Below are positions 17,090-24,232 of a DNA stretch of 56,233 nt, one piece after another. Positions within the stretch are counted from its first letter, which is position 1; each line of letters begins with the position of its first letter. Origin of the DNA: Caldisericota bacterium (lineage in GTDB: Bacteria > Caldisericota > JANLFM01); NCBI GenBank assembly GCA_024655865.1, contig JANLFM010000007.1, forward strand, positions 31,245 through 87,477. Reading direction: 5' to 3'. The notes under the pieces are model-generated. The model was not told the origin of the DNA and did no database searches. It worked only from the letters and a program-made list of their open reading frames with translations. Both the position numbers and the translations under genes were made by a program.

Positions 17090-17941
17090 GTGAACAAATA
17101 TATATTCATATTAATAGCCAGTTGTTTACTGGCGGGAATGTTGTTTTTCACAGGGTGCACTGTACCAACCCCCATTTCCAGTTCACTTACCTCAACGCCA
17201 ACAAGCGAAACACCGAAATCTTACGTGGCTGTCTATTATCCGGTGTTCAGCGAACCAAATGCCTACTTAGTAAGAGAGGTTCATGTCGTTAAAAAAAGCG
17301 GGAACCCAATGGAAACTGCACTTTATGAGCTAATCAAGGGAACACCAACTACACCGGGGGCTCAACGGGTGATTCCCGAGGACACAAAAGTCCTGGGAAT
17401 CGAAGTATCCTCCGGAGAGGCCAGGGTGAACTTCTCCCGTGCTGTGCTTAGGGCAAACGTGGGGGCAGAGCTTGAAGCTTTGGGGATTGCGAGCATTGTG
17501 AACACGCTCTCGGAGTTTCCGGAAATTCAGAGAGTCTCTTTTCTGGTAGAAGGTAGTCTTGACCAGGAAGCCATGGACTGGTGGGGGCACGTGGGGCTCT
17601 ATGAACAACCATTTGCACCCAACTGGGATCTCGCAATGCAACCAGCGGTCTGGGTGATATTCCCTCTTCCCGGGGAAACAATCGAAAGCCCTGTTGCAAT
17701 TCGCGGGAAAGCCATAGTCTTTGAGGCCGCTTTGTCTGGAAGGATTAAAGATCACTCGGGCAAAGTGCTGGCAGAGGGGTTTACTATGGCCACAAAGGGT
17801 GCTCCTGGACGAGGAGATTTTGAGCTTAATCTTACTTTTCAGGTCACGGGACCAGAAGAGGGAATAATAGAAATTTACACAACCAGTCCCAAGGACGGGA
17901 GTGAAATTATTGAAGCCACGGTGCCCGTCAAGTTGAAGTAG
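17090..17941 (+). CDS. GerMN-Gmad2 lipoprotein
   Basis: A 283-aa predicted lipoprotein. The signal peptide ends in a lipobox (FFTGC, Cys23), followed by a Thr/Ser/Pro linker. Residues about 60-170 match the GerMN domain (LIKGTPTTPGAQRVIPEDTK ... VNTLSEFPEIQRVSFLVEG). Residues about 190-283 match the Gmad2 Ig-like domain (WVIFPLPGETIESPVAIRGKA). Both are known from sporulation and germination proteins but are widespread in non-spore-formers, so sporulation should not be concluded. The GTG start has GGAGGT 13 bases upstream, rather far. It is probably co-transcribed with the ZIP transporter 20 bases downstream. Confidence 0.88.
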   Translation: MNKYIFILIASCLLAGMLFFTGCTVPTPISSSLTSTPTSETPKSYVAVYYPVFSEPNAYLVREVHVVKKSGNPMETALYELIKGTPTTPGAQRVIPEDTKVLGIEVSSGEARVNFSRAVLRANVGAELEALGIASIVNTLSEFPEIQRVSFLVEGSLDQEAMDWWGHVGLYEQPFAPNWDLAMQPAVWVIFPLPGETIESPVAIRGKAIVFEAALSGRIKDHSGKVLAEGFTMATKGAPGRGDFELNLTFQVTGPEEGIIEIYTTSPKDGSEIIEATVPVKLK

Positions 17942-17960
17942 AATTTGGAGAGAACGGGCA

Positions 17961-18773
17961 TTGGTTGAACTCTTTGGAAACATCAATCCGATCTGGCAGG
18001 CGCTCCTGGCCACCCTCTTTACCTGGGGAGTGACAGCCTTAGGGGCAGCCGCGGTCTTTCTCGCAAAAAAGATCAGTGAGAAGATCCTTTCCATGATGTT
18101 AGGCTTTGCCGCAGGGGTGATGATCGCCGCAAGCTTCTGGTCCCTTCTCGCTCCCGCCCTGGAAATGGGAAGGGAATTGGGGATTACTCCCTGGGTTCCA
18201 GCTCTTGTAGGTTTCCTTTTGGGTGGGGTCTTCCTGCGCTTGATAGATTTTCTTCTCCCCCACCTTCATCCGGGTTTTCAAGCGGACAAAGCTGAAGGCT
18301 TAAAGACCGGATGGAAGCAGACTACCCTCCTGATCATGGCAATAACTATTCACAATTTCCCCGAGGGCCTGGCCGTGGGGGTAGCCTTTGGAGCGGCCTA
18401 TTACGGAATCCCGGGAGCGACCCTCACCGGAGCACTGGCCCTCGCTTTAGGAATAGGGATTCAAAATTTCCCAGAGGGTATGGCGGTCTCTCTTCCCCTC
18501 AGGGGGCTCGGCCTTTCCCGTTTTAAGAGTTTCCTTTACGGGCAGGCTTCCGCCCTGGTGGAGCCCATGGCCGGAGTTTTAGGAGCAGCGACTGTCCTTC
18601 TGGCACGGCCTCTCTTGCCTTATGCGCTTTCCTTCGCTAGTGGCGCTATGATCTTTGTAGTCGTTGAGGAGCTCATCCCGGAATCCCAGAAGGGGGAAAA
18701 TTCCGATATCGCCACAATGGGAGCTCTTTTAGGGTTCGCTATTATGATGCTCCTGGATGTGGCTTTGGGGTGA
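17961..18773 (+). CDS. ZIP-family metal transporter
   Basis: A 270-aa membrane protein with about eight helices. The metal path is marked by HNFPEG in helix IV and QNFPEG in helix V (motifs TIHNFPEGLAVGVAFG and GIQNFPEGMAVSLPLRG), as in GufA/ZupT-like ZIP proteins that import Zn2+ and other divalent metals. The Gln in place of the second His is common in the GufA branch. The likely start is TTG 17961 with GGAG upstream. Neighbours give no further clue to the metal. Confidence 0.9.
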   Translation: MVELFGNINPIWQALLATLFTWGVTALGAAAVFLAKKISEKILSMMLGFAAGVMIAASFWSLLAPALEMGRELGITPWVPALVGFLLGGVFLRLIDFLLPHLHPGFQADKAEGLKTGWKQTTLLIMAITIHNFPEGLAVGVAFGAAYYGIPGATLTGALALALGIGIQNFPEGMAVSLPLRGLGLSRFKSFLYGQASALVEPMAGVLGAATVLLARPLLPYALSFASGAMIFVVVEELIPESQKGENSDIATMGALLGFAIMMLLDVALG

Positions 18774-18843
18774 AGGGAAGCATTCTTTTTAATGTGTTAA
18801 AATTTTCTTGAAAATTCCTTTTGGGAGGGAAAGGAGGACATTT

Positions 18844-19758
18844 ATGTCCAGACAGGTGAAAGCGTTTTTCTCTTTAGCCTTAGCGGTAGTCCTGCTTTTA
18901 GCTTCTCTTTCAGGGTGCGCCCAGCAAGCAACCATAAGTGCTCCCCCAGTACAGACGAAAATCATCGCCTTCCTCACGGATTATGGTACCAAGGACTTTT
19001 ATGTGGGAGCGGTCAAAGGCAGAATTCTCCAGATCAACCCGGAGGCAAAGATCATCGATATCACTCATGAAGTAACGCCATATGACATTCATGAGGGGGC
19101 GTTAACTCTGCTTCTGGCAGCCAGGGAGTTCTCAAACGATACCGTCTTTCTGGCTATCGTGGATCCGGGAGTGGGGACGGAAAGGAGGCCAATTGCAGCC
19201 CAGACCAACGACGGCAAAATTTTCGTGGCTCCTGATAATGGCCTTTTGACCTTCGTTCTCCAGGAGTTCGGAGTAAAAGAAGTGAGGCAGATCACAAATG
19301 AGTCATGGATGAGGCCTGGAGAACGCTCTTACTCCTTCCATGGCCGGGATATCTTTGGCCCGGTAGCCGCGCACCTCTCTTTAGGAAAGAGCTTCTCTGA
19401 AGTGGGCCCGGTGATCACGGATTACGTAAATTTGCCCATCAGTCCCTCTAAAGTGGAGAATGGAAAGCTCATCGGGCAGGTCCTGTGGATTGACCAGTAC
19501 GGAAATGTGCAGGTCAACATCACCGGAAAACAGGCCAAAGACGCCGGCTGGGCGATCAACGACAAAATTCGCATCGAGGTGGGAACAGCCACTCCTTTAG
19601 TGGCTCCCTTCGTGCACACCTACGGAGATGTCCCGGAGGGCGACCCTTTAATTTTTCAGGCCTCTACGGACTTCTTAGAAATCTCCATCAATATGGGAAA
19701 CATGGCCGAGTTCTTAGGGGCGGAGATCGGCGCCCTGGTTACGCTCACAAAGGAGTAG
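18844..19758 (+). CDS. SAM hydroxide adenosyltransferase (DUF62) family lipoprotein
   Basis: A 304-aa member of the SAM-dependent chlorinase/fluorinase/hydroxide adenosyltransferase family. Family motifs are all present: LTDYGTKDFYVGAVKG, IVDPGVGTERR (Asp and Arg of the hydrolytic triad), APDNGLL, SFHGRDIFGPVAAHL (triad His) and WIDQYGNVQVNI. It also has a clear lipoprotein signal (residues 1-25, lipobox LSGC), which is odd because the family is normally cytosolic and uses S-adenosylmethionine. I chose ATG 18844, with AAGGAGG 7 bases before it; the frame extends upstream to 18808 without a site. The substrate outside the cell is unknown. Confidence 0.88.
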   Translation: MSRQVKAFFSLALAVVLLLASLSGCAQQATISAPPVQTKIIAFLTDYGTKDFYVGAVKGRILQINPEAKIIDITHEVTPYDIHEGALTLLLAAREFSNDTVFLAIVDPGVGTERRPIAAQTNDGKIFVAPDNGLLTFVLQEFGVKEVRQITNESWMRPGERSYSFHGRDIFGPVAAHLSLGKSFSEVGPVITDYVNLPISPSKVENGKLIGQVLWIDQYGNVQVNITGKQAKDAGWAINDKIRIEVGTATPLVAPFVHTYGDVPEGDPLIFQASTDFLEISINMGNMAEFLGAEIGALVTLTKE

Positions 19759-19860
19759 AAAAGCAAAGTTATTACAAGGAGAACATAATTTTAGGAAGAT
19801 CTCACCGTATCGAATTGTATTTACACCATTTTATTAATCACATGTAGCGGGATTGAATAA

Positions 19861-19882
19861 AAAGCACTGCTGAGGGTGCTTT
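19861..19882 (+). terminator. Weak terminator-like hairpin
   Basis: AAAGCAC (19861-19867) pairs with GTGCTTT (19876-19882), loop of 8. It lies about 100 bases after the stop of the SAM-hydrolase-like gene. It lacks a strong T tract. Confidence 0.35.
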
Positions 19883-19930
19883 GGTGCATTTCTGCGCGAT
19901 TTTTTTACTTGCAACCCTTGAATTCTCGCT

Positions 19931-19963
19931 CCCCGATAGCGGGGTTTGGCCTCAGTGGAGGCC
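19931..19963. other. Two adjacent hairpins
   Basis: CCCCG/CGGGG (19931-19944) and GGCCTC/GAGGCC (19948-19963), each with a 4-base loop. On the minus strand they lie downstream of the small membrane protein gene and may end its transcript. The rest of 19759-20038 shows nothing else. Confidence 0.35.
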
Positions 19964-20038
19964 TTTCCAGGTGATGAAAGTGGAGGGAAACCCTTAATGG
20001 AATGGCTGAACAAAGTGCAGGAAGAGACCCTCTTTTTG

Positions 20039-20212
20039 CTACTTCTTCCCTTCCAGGTGGAGATAATTAGCAAACAAAGCGGAGACGATAGCCAGGAGCA
20101 CCCAATTGGTAGTCCTCAGGAACAATGGGTTTCCAAAGTAGCTCACCACTCCAAGAATAAGAAAAATAACGGAAAGAGCGATTAGAATTCGGGCGAGAAT
20201 TTTAAACACCAC
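20039..20212 (-). CDS. Small two-helix membrane protein
   Basis: A 57-aa hydrophobic protein with two predicted membrane helices (ILARILIALSVIFLILGVVS and NWVLLAIVSALFANYL). The start is GTG at 20212 or 20209, preceded by a GGGGGTGAT stretch; the longer reading frame runs into the tRNA and is not used. It lies just downstream of tRNA-Arg(CCT) on the same strand and could share its transcript. Family not recognised. Confidence 0.5.
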   Translation of the reverse strand: MVFKILARILIALSVIFLILGVVSYFGNPLFLRTTNWVLLAIVSALFANYLHLEGKK

Positions 20213-20235
20213 CAGATCACCCCCTTTTATGTTTT

Positions 20236-20312
20236 TGGTGCGCCCAGCAGGACTCGAACCTGCAACCTGCGGATTAGGACTCCACTGCTCTATCCTATTG
20301 AGCCATGGGCGC
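20236..20312 (-). tRNA. tRNA-Arg, anticodon CCT
   Basis: Minus-strand cloverleaf with acceptor GCGCCCA/TGGGCGC, discriminator A and encoded CCA (20236-20238). Anticodon stem GTGGA/TCCGC with loop GTCCTAA gives anticodon CCT (codon AGG). Its 5' half is repeated in part at 34668-34708, so it may have served as an integration site. Confidence 0.93.
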
Positions 20313-20769
20313 ACTAATAAAGCCATTTTCTGGCTCTTCAGGCCCTCAACTTTCCCGTGGATGTCAAAAAACAACCCTCAGGAAAATCCCAATAGTCTCC
20401 TTAAAGGAGCCACTCAAATTATAGAGGATTTTTCAAGGAAGTTCTACGATTGTTCGAAAGCTTCAAAGCCCAATTAGCACACGAGAGGCTTTTTTCCTAC
20501 AAAGTAAAAATTGATGCAAATTTTGGAACTATCGGCCTTACCTTAAACCTTCAAAGAAGGAGCAGAACAAACAATCAGAAAGAAACCCGGATGGGAAACC
20601 TGATCCCCGAGGATGCCGCTACTTGCTTCTGAAGGTCCTTTTCTTCCTGGCCTTTTCCTCCCGAGCTGCGTGGAAGGAACACCCAGCTCGTTAACCGCTT
20701 TTCCTCCGGTAGAGGTCCAGCCCTAATGCAAAAAGGAGGCAGGCTACTTTTCCACTTGTTCCTTTTTGA
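20313..20769. other. Spacer at the left edge of the accessory island
   Basis: About 450 bases with no supported gene on either strand. A TTGACA on the minus strand near 20359-20364 lacks a matching -10 box. Confidence 0.35.
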
Positions 20770-20791
20770 AAAAACCAGCCTGTCCCTTTTT
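20770..20791 (+). repeat. 22-bp direct repeat, left copy
   Basis: Identical to 28029-28050 (core CCAGCCTGTCCC flanked by five A and five T). It lies 7 bases beyond the stop of the ABC permease gene. The two copies bracket the RiPP-like cassette. Confidence 0.8.
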
Positions 20792-20798
20792 CGTAGCT

Positions 20799-21599
20799 TC
20801 AATAAAACCCCAGCGTCCCATCTCTTCTCACTTTGCGGAAGGCCCAGCGGAAAGTGAGGACTCCTAAAGGAATAGTGAGCAAAGAGAAAGCCAGAAGGAT
20901 CATGATTTCTGATCCCACTGCTTCCCAACCTGCATGCTGCAGCAGAGAAAGCCTCAGAGCCCTAAGTCCATGGGTTTGAGGGAGAACCTGGGCCAGCCCC
21001 TGGAGCCAGGGAGGAAGGATTTCCACGGGATAATACACTCCTGAGAGAAAGCCGGAAAGCATCCCCATGAACCAAGAGATGGGATCCCCTTGCTTGTTCA
21101 CAAGAATTATCCCTGCGGAGATCATGCCGATCCCAGCCACGCTGATGATGGTTAAAAGAAAGGAGAGGAGGGCCAAGCCAATATTCGGAGAGAGCTTCAT
21201 GCCGAAAACCAGAAGGCCCAAGCCGAAAATTAGGGAGCTGTTGAGGAGGGTAAGCAGATAAGGCCAGAGGGCTGAGCAAAAAAGGAATTCCCAGGGTTTC
21301 AAGCCTGAGGCCAGGAGAATCTCCAAGGTACCCAAGCGTTGTTCTGAAGACACCGCTCCAGAAAAGGTGTTCTGGGAAACCGCGAAGAAATTCTGAAAGA
21401 TCACTCCAATCAAGAGAAAGGAGAGAAAATTCCCTCCATAAGGGGTAAGGAGAGGGATAAGGTTATTGCCCACCAATTTAGCGAGAAAGAAGTAGGAGGC
21501 TAACGAGATCACCATGCTGAACAACTGAAGGATCAAGGCGGTACGGTAAGTGGTGAAGGTTATGGCTTCTCTTAGAAGAAAAGCCAGGGGTTTTCTCAT
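20799..21599 (-). CDS. ABC-2 type transporter permease
   Basis: A 266-aa membrane protein with six predicted helices and the ABC-2 permease layout: a cytosolic N-terminus, a coupling segment (SSEQRLGTLEILLASGLKPW) and the late GVYYPVEILPPWLQ motif before the last helices, as in exporters of polysaccharides, lipids or peptides. Its start overlaps the stop of the ATPase gene by 4 bases. The pair is divergent from the radical SAM gene and is the best candidate exporter for the modified peptide, but a general multidrug or lipid role cannot be excluded. Confidence 0.85.
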   Translation of the reverse strand: MRKPLAFLLREAITFTTYRTALILQLFSMVISLASYFFLAKLVGNNLIPLLTPYGGNFLSFLLIGVIFQNFFAVSQNTFSGAVSSEQRLGTLEILLASGLKPWEFLFCSALWPYLLTLLNSSLIFGLGLLVFGMKLSPNIGLALLSFLLTIISVAGIGMISAGIILVNKQGDPISWFMGMLSGFLSGVYYPVEILPPWLQGLAQVLPQTHGLRALRLSLLQHAGWEAVGSEIMILLAFSLLTIPLGVLTFRWAFRKVRRDGTLGFY

Positions 21600-22561
21600 C
21601 GCTTCTCAGTGAGCTTTAAAAAGATGTCCTCTAAGCTGGGCTCCTCTAAGGCAAGATGGGTGATTTCCCAGTCGCAGGTCCCAGCAAGAGAAAGGAGCGA
21701 GGAAGGGGAAAATTTCTCTTTCCGGACAAAGAGGAGCACCCCCTGGGAATTGGTCTCCACTTTCTCCACACCCTCCACCTTCAAGAGGATGGCTCTATCC
21801 GATTCTTTTAAGGGAGGACTGGTTTGAAGACGCCAGCAGGCATTGGGAAAAGAAGCGCGGAGGTTGCTCAAGTCTCCTTCCGCTATTAGTTTTCCTTTAT
21901 CCAAGATCCCTATGCGATCGCAGATCCGCTCCGCCTCTAAAAGGTTATGAGTGACCAGGACAATGGTCTTTCCCCGGGCCTTCAAGTCCAGGATTAACTG
22001 CCTTATGACCAGTGCGGACTGGGGATCAATAAAGGAAGTGGGCTCATCCAGAAGGAGGATGGGAGGGTCCTTTAATAAAGACCTAGCTAAATCCAAGCGG
22101 CGCTTGTATCCAGAGGAATAAGTCATGAATTTTTTGTGAATAACATCTTCCAGCCCAAGGGAAGCAATAATTTGAGGAATTCTAGAAAAAGAAGAGGAAT
22201 GCCCGGAGACGGAGGCAAAGAACTTCAGATTCTGGAGGCCGGTCAAGCGCCAGTAAAAGGAGCGCTCTCCGCCTAAGGCGATCCCCACTGAGGCTCTTAC
22301 CTTTTGCTCTTCTTTAACTGTGTCATAGCCATTTACCTTAACAGAGCCAGAAGTGGGGAAAAGCAAAGAGGCTAAGAGTCGTAAGAGGGTGGTTTTCCCT
22401 GAGCCATTAGCCCCGCTAAGAGCAAAGATTAAACCTTCCTCTACGGCCAGGTTAATTCCCGAGAGGGCAGCAATCCTTCTCCGGGAAGAAGGAAAGGTTT
22501 TGGTCAATTCTTTAGTCTCAATGGCCAGTCTCAATTTCCTCACCCCAAAATTTTTTTCCAT
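21596..22561 (-). CDS. ABC transporter ATP-binding protein
   Basis: A 321-aa ATPase. Walker A is GANGSGKTT, the signature is SSGYKRRLDLARSL (SGY instead of SGGQ), Walker B is ILLLDEP, and the switch His is in VTHN. The C-terminal 90 residues form the extension seen in ABC-2 exporters. I place the start at ATG 22561 (MEKNFGV); a GTG eight codons further in is also possible. The longer frame to 22672 would overlap the radical SAM gene and its promoter and is unlikely. It works with the permease encoded next. Confidence 0.87.
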   Translation of the reverse strand: MEKNFGVRKLRLAIETKELTKTFPSSRRRIAALSGINLAVEEGLIFALSGANGSGKTTLLRLLASLLFPTSGSVKVNGYDTVKEEQKVRASVGIALGGERSFYWRLTGLQNLKFFASVSGHSSSFSRIPQIIASLGLEDVIHKKFMTYSSGYKRRLDLARSLLKDPPILLLDEPTSFIDPQSALVIRQLILDLKARGKTIVLVTHNLLEAERICDRIGILDKGKLIAEGDLSNLRASFPNACWRLQTSPPLKESDRAILLKVEGVEKVETNSQGVLLFVRKEKFSPSSLLSLAGTCDWEITHLALEEPSLEDIFLKLTEKR

Positions 22562-22565
22562 TCTC

Positions 22566-22596
22566 TTGACAATCGTAAAAAAAAAAATGCTAAATT
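22566..22596 (+). promoter_or_regulatory. Promoter of the radical SAM-peptide operon
   Basis: TTGACA (22566-22571), 19-base spacer containing an A tract, and an extended -10 TGC-TAAATT (22588-22596). GAGGTGG lies before the ATG at 22620. The promoter overlaps the probable start of the divergent ABC ATPase gene. Confidence 0.65.
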
Positions 22597-22619
22597 GTAA
22601 ATGGTGAGGTGGAAGAGAA

Positions 22620-23924
22620 ATGAAAGCCTCAAGGTATAATTTCTTCTTCAAAGAAGAGGGGCTTCTCTTCAATGCAGTAACTTGCGGTCTGGCACAGGTT
22701 TTACCAACACATGCACCCTCTATAGAAGCTGCCCTGAATGATCCAAATGATCAGAATTTATCCAGATTAGATACAGATATTAAGGAGAAGTTAATTGAAG
22801 GTGGGTTCCTGATTGAAGACGATGTGGATGAGGATACCTACTTAAAAGCAATCTTTAATCTTAGACGTTTCGCAACTAAGAATTTTGAGCTGACCATTCT
22901 ACCCACACTCAATTGTAATTTCAATTGCATATACTGCTATGAGCATAAAAGAAACGATAGAATGGATGAAAATGTTAGGAATAAGATTAAAGAACAAGTT
23001 GCCTCTTTGACAGAAATTAAAAACCTTGGTGTACTTTGGTACGGGGGTGAGCCTCTCCTTTTCCCAGAAATTATTTTTGATTTGTCAGATTATTTCATCA
23101 AATATTGCCAAGACAAAAATATTGGCTATCAAGCCTCAATAGTAACCAATGGTTATTTTTTAAATAAGGAAATGGCTCGTGATCTTAAAGAAATTAAAAT
23201 AAAATCTGCTCAAGTTACACTTGATGGTCCGGAAGTTGTCCATAATGTTAGAAGGCCATTAAAAAATGGAGGGGGCACTTTTGAAAGAATTCTCGCAAAT
23301 ATCTCCGAAAGCGCGGATGTTCTTAAAATTTATATAAGAGTGAACATTGACCGTGGAAATTATACATATTTGCCTCAGCTACTAAAGCAATTAAAATCTG
23401 CTCATCTCGAGAAAAAAGTCCAAATATCATTAGGTCTTGTGACCACTATATCAGAAGCCTGCCGAGATTACGAGGAAAATTGCCTAAGAATCAAAGAATT
23501 TAGTCCATTGGAACTAAATACGATGAATGATTTGATTAAAGAGGGTTTTGCTGGGTTTTATTTCCCAAAACCCATTGAGGTTTCCTGTATGGCTGTCTCA
23601 CCTCAAAATTTTGTTATTGGTCCTACGGGAGAACTGTACAAATGCTTAGAGACCGTTGGAGATGAAAAGGAAATAATAGGGTCTATTAATAGCATTTCAT
23701 TAAATAATTTAAATTTTATCTCTCCAAATTTGGCAAAATGGCTTTCATATGACCCTTTTACGGTCCCGGAATGTAAACATTGCGAGTTCTTACCAATATG
23801 TCTTGGTGGTTGTCCGCTCTATCACTTAAAACAATCTGAAAATTATAATATTGGTCTTCCTTGCCGAACTTGGCGCTTTTCTTTGAAGGACGTTCTTAAA
23901 AGTCAAGTTGTTTTCAATGTTTAA
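22620..23924 (+). CDS. Radical SAM/SPASM peptide maturase
   Basis: A 434-aa radical S-adenosylmethionine enzyme. The cluster motif is CNFNCIYC (C99, C103, C106), followed by the SAM-binding WYGGEPLLF. The N-terminal 90 residues look like the substrate-handling region of RiPP maturases. The C-terminal SPASM part has cysteines C323, C342, C385, C388, C394, C398 and C415, enough for two auxiliary Fe-S clusters. Such enzymes install thioether or C-C links in ribosomal peptides. A five-cysteine peptide gene follows 51 bases later. The gene is visibly richer in A+T than its neighbours, suggesting transfer. The exact subfamily (ranthipeptide, sactipeptide or Clo7bot-like) cannot be fixed by eye. Confidence 0.9.
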   Translation: MKASRYNFFFKEEGLLFNAVTCGLAQVLPTHAPSIEAALNDPNDQNLSRLDTDIKEKLIEGGFLIEDDVDEDTYLKAIFNLRRFATKNFELTILPTLNCNFNCIYCYEHKRNDRMDENVRNKIKEQVASLTEIKNLGVLWYGGEPLLFPEIIFDLSDYFIKYCQDKNIGYQASIVTNGYFLNKEMARDLKEIKIKSAQVTLDGPEVVHNVRRPLKNGGGTFERILANISESADVLKIYIRVNIDRGNYTYLPQLLKQLKSAHLEKKVQISLGLVTTISEACRDYEENCLRIKEFSPLELNTMNDLIKEGFAGFYFPKPIEVSCMAVSPQNFVIGPTGELYKCLETVGDEKEIIGSINSISLNNLNFISPNLAKWLSYDPFTVPECKHCEFLPICLGGCPLYHLKQSENYNIGLPCRTWRFSLKDVLKSQVVFNV

Positions 23925-23975
23925 TTCTTGAAATGTAGTAAGGGATTTAAAATAGAGGAAAGGAGGGCAAAAGAG

Positions 23976-24131
23976 ATGATTTTCCTAGTCAAACCGATAC
24001 GCCTTCTAGGGCACTTTAACGATGGGCCAAACTGGATATGCGCTGAATCTGGGTGCTTTAGACTCTGCGCACCAGTAGATTTGACTTGCCCATCAAGGTG
24101 CGATTTCCCCGGTTTTACCTGGGATCCTTAG
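23976..24131 (+). CDS. Cys-rich RiPP precursor peptide (candidate)
   Basis: A 51-aa peptide starting MIFLVKPIRLLG. Residues 1-19 form a Cys-free leader-like part. The core 20-51 holds five cysteines (22, 27, 31, 38, 42) within 21 residues, with acidic, aromatic and Pro residues, ending FPGFTWDP. ATG 23976 has AGGAGG (23961-23966) 9 bases upstream; the reading frame also extends upstream to 23928 without such a site. It directly follows the radical SAM/SPASM gene, the usual position of its substrate. The opening M-x-F-L-V-K-P resembles Clo7bot-type Cys-rich peptides as I remember them, which is untested. A 17-bp inverted repeat follows the stop. Confidence 0.75.
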   Translation: MIFLVKPIRLLGHFNDGPNWICAESGCFRLCAPVDLTCPSRCDFPGFTWDP

Positions 24132-24137
24132 CTAACG

Positions 24138-24206
24138 GGATTGACGGTGGGATCAACTAGAATTGTTTGCAGGCTAAATAAATAAAAAAGATCCCACCGT
24201 CAATCC
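24138..24206 (+). repeat. Perfect 17-bp inverted repeat between precursor and protease genes
   Basis: GGATTGACGGTGGGATC (24138-24154) and its exact reverse complement (24190-24206) surround a 35-base A/T-rich loop. There is no T tract on either strand, so it is not a classic terminator. It starts 6 bases after the precursor stop and ends before the ribosome binding site of the next gene. It probably protects the precursor mRNA 3' end or uncouples expression; an element end is the alternative. Confidence 0.7.
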
Positions 24207-24232
24207 ATCATATTGAAATGGAGGTTTAGCAG

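Noticed and set aside
17090-17941. Evidence for spore formation from the GerMN/Gmad2 lipoprotein
   Set aside because: These domains are common in non-sporulating bacteria and no spo genes are present here.
20213-20374. Upstream extension of the small membrane protein frame
   Set aside because: It runs through tRNA-Arg(CCT).
22562-22672. N-terminal extension of the ABC ATPase
   Set aside because: It overlaps the radical SAM gene and its promoter, and the extra residues do not look like ATPase sequence.
24138-24206. Inverted repeat as a rho-independent terminator
   Set aside because: No T tract on either strand and a 35-base loop.
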